From contig JAFRCZ010000017.1 of the NCBI GenBank assembly GCA_017404125.1, positions 1-9,122 on the forward strand: a DNA stretch of 9,122 nucleotides, in the 5' to 3' direction. A program made the translations under genes and the position numbers. How positions within the stretch are numbered: the stretch's first letter is position 1; the number at the start of each line of letters is the position of its first letter. The notes under the pieces were generated by a model. The model was given only the letters and a program-made list of their open reading frames with translations. It did not search any database and had not been told where the DNA came from. Source of the stretch: Methanobrevibacter sp. (GTDB lineage Archaea > Methanobacteriota > Methanobacteria > Methanobacteriales > Methanobacteriaceae). Positions 1 through 4,703 of the stretch are shown here, in pieces.

Positions 1-100
1 AATAATTAAAAATTATAAATAATAAAAATAGTTAATAGTTTTAGAACATTTAATTTAATTTAATTTTTATTTCTATAATTTAATTCAATTTTATTTAGAT
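1..100. other. AT-rich upstream region of trmI
   Basis: This stretch is almost entirely A and T and holds no convincing gene. It contains three tandem copies of TAATT (51-65) and several TATA-like words (for example TTATAAAT around 12-19 and CTATAATTT around 73-81). Any of these could be the trmI promoter. The nearer one would put the transcript start so close to the ribosome binding site at 101-106 that the farther one is as likely, so I do not choose between them. The upstream neighbour lies outside the window. Confidence 0.4.
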
Positions 101-106
101 GGTGAT
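101..106 (+). promoter_or_regulatory. ribosome binding site of trmI (GGTGAT)
   Basis: GGTGAT is complementary to AUCACC near the 3' end of archaeal 16S rRNA. It lies three bases before a TTG codon at 110. This selects TTG over the in-frame ATG at 122, which would be 15 bases from the site. The same GGTGAT-N3-start arrangement occurs at bioD and leuS in this window. Confidence 0.8.
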
Positions 107-109
107 TAT

Positions 110-841
110 TTGAAGATTTTAATGGATGAAAGAGGAAAGAAATACTTAATCAAGGAAGACAGAGAGTTCCAGTCTGATTTAGGTATTATTAAAAAAGAGC
201 AAATGGAAAGAGCTACTATTGGTGATACAATAATCACTCATTTAAATAAGGAGTTTAAAGTTATTAAGCCAACTGTAAATGATTTCATTGACTTAATGGA
301 CAGACGCTGTTCCATTCTCATTCAAAAGGATATTGGAACAGTTCTTGCTCACACTGGACTTGGATCAGGTGATAGGGTAATCGATGCAGGTACTGGCGCG
401 GGAGCCATTGCATTGAACTTTGGAAATGTAGTTGGTGAAAAAGGTAAAGTCTTCACCTATGAGATAAGGGAAGACTTTGCAGAAGTGGCAAAGAAGAACA
501 TCGATGATTTCGGAATAAGGAACATTGAAGTCAAAAACCAAAACATCAAGGATGGAATTGATGAAGAGGAAATCGACTTGGTGTTCTTAGACCTTCCAAA
601 GCCATATGAAATATTTGAAGATGTTAAAAAGGCTTTAAGGCTTGGAGGTTGGCTAGCGGTTTATGCACCATATATAGACCAAGCTGAATTGGCTTATAAG
701 ATTGCAAAAAAATTAGGTTTCAGAGATCTTACAATCCTTGAAACACTTGAGAGAGAAATGGAAATAAGGCCTCAAGGAACCAGACCAAAGAAAAGAATGG
801 TTGGTCATAGCGGTTATTTGGTTTTTGCTAGAAAATTATAG
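110..841 (+). CDS. trmI: tRNA (adenine-N1)-methyltransferase, TrmI/Gcd14 family
   Basis: This is probably a SAM-dependent enzyme that makes 1-methyladenosine in the T-loop of tRNA (position 58; archaeal members can also modify 57), acting in the cytoplasm as a homotetramer in characterised relatives. The 243 residues match the usual archaeal length of about 250. The N-terminal part (about 1-60) is the small beta domain. The Rossmann methyltransferase core carries SAM motif I, D92-AGTGAG-98, then the acidic residue after strand 2 in YE118, and the family motif D161-LPKPY-166. The C-terminal signature R229-MVGH-233 followed by GYLVFARKL is typical of TrmI. The preceding segment RRCSILIQKDIG (from 65) matches the conserved block before motif I. 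The start is TTG, chosen because of the GGTGAT site three bases upstream. A hairpin and T-tract follow, so it is probably transcribed separately from bioB. Family assignment is firm; the exact target position is inferred. Confidence 0.92.
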   Translation: MKILMDERGKKYLIKEDREFQSDLGIIKKEQMERATIGDTIITHLNKEFKVIKPTVNDFIDLMDRRCSILIQKDIGTVLAHTGLGSGDRVIDAGTGAGAIALNFGNVVGEKGKVFTYEIREDFAEVAKKNIDDFGIRNIEVKNQNIKDGIDEEEIDLVFLDLPKPYEIFEDVKKALRLGGWLAVYAPYIDQAELAYKIAKKLGFRDLTILETLEREMEIRPQGTRPKKRMVGHSGYLVFARKL

Positions 842-858
842 TTTTCATTTTTTTAATT

Positions 859-886
859 TAGACTTTAGGTCTACTTATTATTTTTT
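859..886 (+). terminator. possible terminator after trmI
   Basis: A short hairpin, TAGAC (859-863) and GTCTA (869-873) around a five-base loop, begins 17 bases after the trmI stop. It is followed by a T-rich tract with six Ts at about 881-886. The stem is only five pairs, but archaeal termination depends mainly on the T-tract, so separation of trmI from bioB here is plausible. Confidence 0.4.
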
Positions 887-920
887 AAATAAATATGATT
901 TAATTAGGTAATGGTTATTT

Positions 921-928
921 TTTATAAC
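921..928 (+). promoter_or_regulatory. candidate TATA box of bioB
   Basis: TTTATAAC is centred about 27 bases before the bioB ATG (952), which is the normal archaeal distance from TATA box to transcript start. Transcription would then begin at or next to the start codon. This fits the lack of a GGTGAT-type site before bioB (only a weak GTGGTAT is present). An eight-base palindrome ACAATTGT (927-934) overlaps its right end. The purine-rich BRE expected upstream is not evident, so this is tentative. Confidence 0.4.
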
Positions 929-951
929 AATTGTAATGTTTATGTGGTATT

Positions 952-1926
952 ATGTTTGATGTGGATGAACTAAAAGACAAGGTATTGAATAATTATAAAG
1001 TCACTAAAGAAGATGCATTGAATCTTGTTGATGTGCCATTAGATGATTTGACAAGTGCTGCAAATGAGATTAGATATCATTTTTGTGGAAACAAGTTTGA
1101 TGCATGCACATTAATCAATATCAAAAATGGAAGATGCAGTGAAGACTGTAAATTCTGCGCTCAATCCAATCATTATAATACCGACATTGATGTTTATCCA
1201 ATCTTATCCAAAGAAGAACTTAAGGAAAGAAGCTTGGCAATATTGGATGCCGGTTTTGAAAGAATCTCTTATGTTGCCTCAGGCAGAAAAATTAGTGAAA
1301 AAGAGTTCAATATTATTTCACAGGTTTTAGAGGAATTGAACAATGAAAGAGATGATTTTCATGTTTGCGTATCCTTAGGGCTTTTGACAAAAGAGCAAAT
1401 CAATACTTTAAAGAAATTGAATGTTGAAAGAGTTCATAATAATTTGGAAAGTTCAAGAAATTACTTTAAGGAAATCTGTACAACCCATTCATATGATGAA
1501 AAGTTGGAAACCATTGATGATATTAGGTCAGAAAACCTCATGGTTTGCAGTGGTGGAATATTTGGAATGGGTGAGACATTTGAAGATAGGATTGATTTGG
1601 CATTGATATTGAGGGATCTTGGAGTGAAATCAATACCAATCAATGTTTTGAATCCTATTAAAGGAACTCCTGTGGAAAACAATGAGATATTATCCAATGA
1701 TGAGGTATGCAGATTGATTGCAATATTCAGATTCATTAATCCAGATGCATTTATTCGTATGGCTGGAGGAAGAGCTCTATTGGGGGATAATGGCAGAAAG
1801 GCATTCCAGTCTGGTGCCAATGCTGGAATCTTAGGAAATATGCTAACTACTGCAGGAGTGGAAATAGAAGAAGACTTGAAGCTTTTAGATGATTTGGGAT
1901 TTGAATTGACTTATTCTATTGAATAA
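952..1926 (+). CDS. bioB: biotin synthase BioB (radical SAM)
   Basis: BioB inserts sulfur into dethiobiotin to make biotin, the last step of the pathway. The 324-residue protein has the radical-SAM motif C62-x3-C66-x2-C69 (GRCSEDCKFCAQS). It also has the BioB blocks YVASGR (107-112), HNNLESS (162-168), CSGGIFGMGE (199-208), PINVLNPIKGTP (229-240) and IRMAGGR (268-274), and ends in LLDDLGFE. Aligned by eye with E. coli BioB, the auxiliary-cluster ligands Cys128, Cys188 and Arg260 correspond to C139, C199 and R269. The position of Cys97 is S106 (RISYVASG, where E. coli has RFCMG). Two additional cysteines, C45 and C52, lie just before the radical-SAM motif in HFCGNKFDAC. This resembles a BioB subtype of anaerobes that I recall carrying a different auxiliary cluster. 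bioD follows after about 50 bases, probably co-transcribed. The start ATG has no strong ribosome binding site but a TATA-like box at the distance expected for a leaderless transcript. Confidence 0.96.
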   Translation: MFDVDELKDKVLNNYKVTKEDALNLVDVPLDDLTSAANEIRYHFCGNKFDACTLINIKNGRCSEDCKFCAQSNHYNTDIDVYPILSKEELKERSLAILDAGFERISYVASGRKISEKEFNIISQVLEELNNERDDFHVCVSLGLLTKEQINTLKKLNVERVHNNLESSRNYFKEICTTHSYDEKLETIDDIRSENLMVCSGGIFGMGETFEDRIDLALILRDLGVKSIPINVLNPIKGTPVENNEILSNDEVCRLIAIFRFINPDAFIRMAGGRALLGDNGRKAFQSGANAGILGNMLTTAGVEIEEDLKLLDDLGFELTYSIE

Positions 1927-1933
1927 ATCGATT

Positions 1934-1962
1934 ATTTTTTATTAATTTTATTTTTTATTAAT
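1934..1962 (+). repeat. 13-base direct repeat between bioB and bioD
   Basis: ATTTTTTATTAAT occurs perfectly at 1934-1946 and 1950-1962, a 16-base period. A third A-T6 run (1964-1970) abuts the bioD ribosome binding site. The runs of six Ts could act as weak archaeal termination or pausing signals within the operon, or could simply reflect the AT-rich spacer. Confidence 0.5.
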
Positions 1963-1970
1963 GATTTTTT

Positions 1971-1976
1971 GGTGAT
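1971..1976 (+). promoter_or_regulatory. ribosome binding site of bioD (GGTGAT)
   Basis: GGTGAT directly abuts one ATG (1977) and is three bases before a second, in-frame ATG (1980). At trmI and leuS the same hexamer is exactly three bases from the start codon, so this site favours 1980 as the true start. Confidence 0.75.
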
Positions 1977-1979
1977 ATG

Positions 1980-2678
1980 ATGTCTAAAGGACTGTTTGTT
2001 TTAGGAACCGGTACTGATATTGGAAAAACTTATGTTACCGGCTTATTATTGAAATACCTTCGTGACAATGGATATGATGCAACTTACTTCAAGGCAGCAT
2101 TAAGTGGAGCAATCAGGGATGAAAATGATAATCTCATTCCAGGGGATGCTGTTGAAGTGTTGACAATGGCAGACTTGGAAGAGGATACAGACTTTTTGGT
2201 TCCATACATTTATGAAACTGCAGTATCACCACACCTTGCAAGTCACATTGAAGGAAATCCAGTTGATTTAGAAAAAGTAAAAGAGTCTTATGATAAGGTA
2301 TCAAAGAAATATGATTATATTGTAATGGAAGGAAGTGGAGGAATAGTTTGTCCTATACGTTACGAAGGAAAAGGTGACGAAAACAATATCATGTTGGAGG
2401 ATATCATAAAATACCTTGGCCTTGATGTCATACTCATTGCTGATGCGGGACTTGGAACCATCAACTCAATTGTCACTACAGTCGAATATCTGAAAAACAG
2501 AAATATTCATGTATGTGGCATCATCATGAATAATTACAAGGATGAACTTATGGAAAATGACAACATCAAGATGGTTGAAGACCTTTGTGATGTTGATGTC
2601 ATAGCAAAAGTTTATCAAAATGATACAATTATACAACCAGATGTAGATACAGAAGAATTAATTTCATATTTCAAATAG
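1980..2678 (+). CDS. bioD: dethiobiotin synthetase BioD
   Basis: BioD is the ATP-dependent enzyme that closes the ureido ring of 7,8-diaminopelargonate with CO2 to give dethiobiotin, the substrate of the upstream bioB product. Numbering from the second ATG, the 232-residue protein begins with the P-loop G9-TGTDIGKT-17. It continues with K38-AALSG (E. coli KPVASG, substrate lysine), SPHLAS (about 83-88), the E117-GSGG loop and the base-recognition segment GIIMNN (180-185). The segment DAGLGTINS (155-163) is the usual substrate-site block. The length is normal for the family (about 220-240). The start at 1980 rather than 1977 is preferred from the spacing of the ribosome binding site. It follows bioB closely and is probably on the same mRNA. 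A hairpin and T-tract follow. Confidence 0.95.
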   Translation: MSKGLFVLGTGTDIGKTYVTGLLLKYLRDNGYDATYFKAALSGAIRDENDNLIPGDAVEVLTMADLEEDTDFLVPYIYETAVSPHLASHIEGNPVDLEKVKESYDKVSKKYDYIVMEGSGGIVCPIRYEGKGDENNIMLEDIIKYLGLDVILIADAGLGTINSIVTTVEYLKNRNIHVCGIIMNNYKDELMENDNIKMVEDLCDVDVIAKVYQNDTIIQPDVDTEELISYFK

Positions 2679-2701
2679 CACATGCCTTTATTTTGAAGAT
2701 G

Positions 2702-2739
2702 GCTATAATTATTTTATAGCTTATCCCAATTTCTTTTTT
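2702..2739 (+). terminator. probable terminator after bioD
   Basis: A perfect seven-base inverted repeat, GCTATAA (2702-2708) and TTATAGC (2714-2720), encloses a five-base loop 23 bases after the bioD stop. It is followed by a T-rich run ending at about 2739. The rest of the spacer up to 2850 is AT-rich with no gene that I can see. Confidence 0.55.
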
Positions 2740-2855
2740 TATTTTATATTTTATATTAATTAAAATCATAGTTTTTTCAAATGCATATTTTTTCATCATA
2801 ATTATTAGTAAAATCTTATTTTTTTAGAAATTTTCTCTCAATATTTTTTAGCAAT

Positions 2856-2882
2856 CTATATTAATAACAATTGAGTTATTAA
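2856..2882 (+). promoter_or_regulatory. promoter and operator-like inverted repeat of the beta-helix gene
   Basis: CTATATTA (2856-2863) is centred about 27 bases before the ATG at 2887 and preceded by purine-rich AGCAA, a reasonable TATA box and BRE. Overlapping its end is a perfect eight-base inverted repeat, TTAATAAC (2861-2868) and GTTATTAA (2875-2882), with a six-base spacer. It would lie between the TATA box and the predicted transcript start, where archaeal repressors often bind. No ribosome binding site is seen before 2887, so a leaderless transcript is likely. The regulator is unknown. Confidence 0.45.
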
Positions 2883-2886
2883 AACT

Positions 2887-4440
2887 ATGAACAAAAAAAT
2901 CTTAATTGCAATTTTGGCAATAATCATAATACTATGTGCTGGTGCCTTTGCATTCACTAATATGCAATCAGGTAATGGTGCTTCAATTGATGTTGATGCA
3001 GATGCACTTGAAGATAAGGGAAATTTAGTTGTTGACTCAGAGGAGATTACTGCAGACAATGGATTGTATACAAGTTCATCTTCTGATGAAAACACAGTTT
3101 TAGTAAAGAATAATGGTATTTTGAAATTAACTAATTCTATAATAAATAAGACAGGTGATTCACAATCAACTGGAGATGATGCTGACTTTTATGGAATCAA
3201 CTCAGCTATATTAGTAAATACAAATGGAAGTTTGGACATTTCAAATGTGAAGATAACTACAAACTCAAAAGGATCAAATGGTATTTTTGTAACAAATGCA
3301 GAAAGTTCTGGAAGTTCATCTGGTGGCTCTGCTTCTGTTGACGGCAATGGATTGGCAGAAGGTTCTTCTTCTGATGCTAATGGACAAGGAGGAACCCCTC
3401 CTGAGATGCCTTCTGGTAACTCAAGTTATGGTGGTGCTCCTCCTGAGATGCCTGATTCAAATGGTGCACCTAGTGGTGGAGACTCCTCAGCTATGGGCTC
3501 AAATCAGGATAGTGTTGAAGGAACTACAGAGGCAAATATTGAAAATGTTGAGATTACAACATACAGTGACAAGTCCCGTGGACTTGATGCAACTTACAAT
3601 GGAATCATAAATGCTAAAAATGTAATAATCAATACAAATGGCCAAAGCTGTGCAGCTCTTGCTACAGACCGTGGTGAAGGAGAAGTCCATGTCTCTGACA
3701 GTGAATTGAATACTGGTGTCAGCAAGGAAAGCGGTAGAGGTTCACCAATCATTTATTCTACAGGAAACATCACTGTAGAAAATTCCAAAGGAACTGCTTA
3801 TGTTTCACAAATAGCTTGCATTGAAGGTAAAAACAGCATTGAATTAACAAACTGTGATTTATCTGCAGCAGCAGGTGGAAACAGAGAAGACAATGGGGAA
3901 TATGTTGATTTAGGTGGAGTATTCATCTATCAAAGCATGAGCGGAGATGCTGATGTAGGTACTTCCACATTCACTGCAAAGGATTCTGTATTGTCAATTG
4001 AATCTGATTCAGACTACTATGAAACTGCACCAATGTTCCATGTAACCAATACTAAAGCTATTGTGAACTTGGAAAGCACTGAGCTTAACTTTGGAAGCGG
4101 TATTCTTTTAGATGTTTCAGGTCAAAGCCAATGGGGAACTGCGGGATCAAATGGTGGAGAGCTAACTTTCAATGCAAATGATGAGATTCTTGATGGAAAC
4201 ATAATTGTTGATTCAATCAGTTCACTAAACATGACTTTAAGTTCCACAAGCTATATTGGAGTTATCAATCCATCTGATGACTTTGGACAAACTGATCTTG
4301 TAATTGATTCTGGCTCTGACTGGACTTTAGATGGGGATAGCCATATAAGCAGCTTGGAAAACAATGGTGAAATCAATTATGAAGGACACACTTTATATGT
4401 TGATGGAGTAGCATATACTGAATCCAATCCTTATCCATAA
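2887..4440 (+). CDS. secreted adhesin-like right-handed beta-helix protein
   Basis: The function is unknown; this is probably an extracellular protein that binds polysaccharide or other cells. The 517 residues begin with KK and a hydrophobic stretch (about 4-23) ending AFAF, a signal peptide or N-terminal anchor; the cysteine at 17 lacks a good lipobox. The rest is short strand-turn units rich in N, S, T, G and D (for example NGILKLTNSIIN and NGSLDISNVKITT), as in right-handed beta-helices. A Ser/Gly/Pro-rich low-complexity insert spans about 139-214 and includes two PPEMP motifs. The helix resumes with SRGLDATYNG, TDRGEGEVHV (260-269), SPIIYST (286-292), IEGKNSIEL (312-320), IYQSMSGDADVG (347-358), W416-GTAGSNGG-424 and VDSISSL (441-447). 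I associate this motif order with proteins of gut Firmicutes, from memory and without a search. There is no C-terminal membrane segment, sortase signal or pseudomurein-binding repeat. It lies between bioD and bioA with its own promoter and terminator. Confidence 0.82.
   Translation: MNKKILIAILAIIIILCAGAFAFTNMQSGNGASIDVDADALEDKGNLVVDSEEITADNGLYTSSSSDENTVLVKNNGILKLTNSIINKTGDSQSTGDDADFYGINSAILVNTNGSLDISNVKITTNSKGSNGIFVTNAESSGSSSGGSASVDGNGLAEGSSSDANGQGGTPPEMPSGNSSYGGAPPEMPDSNGAPSGGDSSAMGSNQDSVEGTTEANIENVEITTYSDKSRGLDATYNGIINAKNVIINTNGQSCAALATDRGEGEVHVSDSELNTGVSKESGRGSPIIYSTGNITVENSKGTAYVSQIACIEGKNSIELTNCDLSAAAGGNREDNGEYVDLGGVFIYQSMSGDADVGTSTFTAKDSVLSIESDSDYYETAPMFHVTNTKAIVNLESTELNFGSGILLDVSGQSQWGTAGSNGGELTFNANDEILDGNIIVDSISSLNMTLSSTSYIGVINPSDDFGQTDLVIDSGSDWTLDGDSHISSLENNGEINYEGHTLYVDGVAYTESNPYP
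3391..3453 (+). repeat. PPEMP repeat in the low-complexity insert
   Basis: Two in-frame copies of G-(T/A)-P-P-E-M-P are encoded at 3391-3411 (residues 169-175) and 3433-3453 (residues 183-189), 14 residues apart. They share the bases CCTCCTGAGATGCC. The copies sit in the Ser/Gly-rich insert and probably form a flexible extended loop rather than part of the helix. Confidence 0.7.
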
Positions 4441-4446
4441 ATTTAG

Positions 4447-4506
4447 GTGAAAAATTATTTTAATTTTTCACTATTTCTTATTTTTTTCTTTTTTTTATTT
4501 TTTATA
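4447..4506 (+). terminator. strong hairpin terminator after the beta-helix gene
   Basis: GTGAAAAATTA (4447-4457) and TAATTTTTCAC (4461-4471) form a perfect 11-base inverted repeat with a three-base centre, starting six bases after the stop codon. A long T-rich run follows to about 4506. The inner A-T pairs may open to a larger loop. It resembles an intrinsic terminator and insulates bioA from the upstream gene. Confidence 0.75.
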
Positions 4507-4641
4507 ATTTTTCTAAACTTATGATTTACATTAAAAATTTCTTTATCTATTGTAGATTTTTTCAATAGGTCTTTTTTGATTTTTCTTGGAAAAATTAAAA
4601 ATTTATTTAATAAAAAGTTTAATATTATTATTAGAGATAAA

Positions 4642-4684
4642 GAATAAAAATTAAAAAGATTTGTTTTCTTTTGAATAAAAATTA
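4642..4684 (+). repeat. 12-base direct repeat upstream of bioA
   Basis: GAATAAAAATTA occurs perfectly at 4642-4653 and 4673-4684, 31 bases apart, close to three helical turns. The second copy ends 19 bases before the bioA start. It could be a paired binding site for a regulator of bioA, or a chance match in a very AT-rich spacer. The rest of 4507-4641 is AT-rich, with possible TATA-like words (TTTAATAT near 4618), and holds no gene. Confidence 0.45.
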
Positions 4685-4693
4685 TCGATTATA

Positions 4694-4697
4694 AGGT
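4694..4697 (+). promoter_or_regulatory. weak ribosome binding site of bioA (AGGT)
   Basis: AAGGT lies six bases before the ATG at 4704. It pairs with the 16S 3' end over fewer bases than GGTGAT does, but the spacing is suitable. It supports ATG 4704 as the start and a transcript with a leader, unlike bioB and the beta-helix gene. Confidence 0.45.
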
Positions 4698-4703
4698 TTT
4701 AAT

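Noticed and set aside
1461..1820. Minus-strand open frame of 119 codons inside bioB
   Set aside because: It is fully antisense to conserved BioB motifs and lacks a translation signal.
2926..2940. Possible lipoprotein signal at Cys17 of the beta-helix protein
   Set aside because: The residues before the cysteine (I-I-L) do not form an acceptable lipobox; a signal peptide or N-terminal anchor explains the segment better.
2856..3095. Minus-strand open frame of 79 codons over the start of the beta-helix gene
   Set aside because: Its hydrophobic end is the antisense of the signal-peptide region and it would run across the promoter; no start signal supports it.
3296..3610. Alternative + frame of 104 codons inside the beta-helix gene
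   Set aside because: It covers the low-complexity insert, where skewed composition leaves several frames open; no start site or domain.
4507..4703. Possible riboswitch or small RNA upstream of bioA
   Set aside because: The stretch is nearly pure A/T with no stable stem other than the terminator before 4507, and no riboswitch-like conserved core is visible.
2679..4703. Insertion sequence or integron-like element carrying the beta-helix gene
   Set aside because: No transposase or integrase, matching terminal inverted repeats or target-site duplications could be found around the gene.
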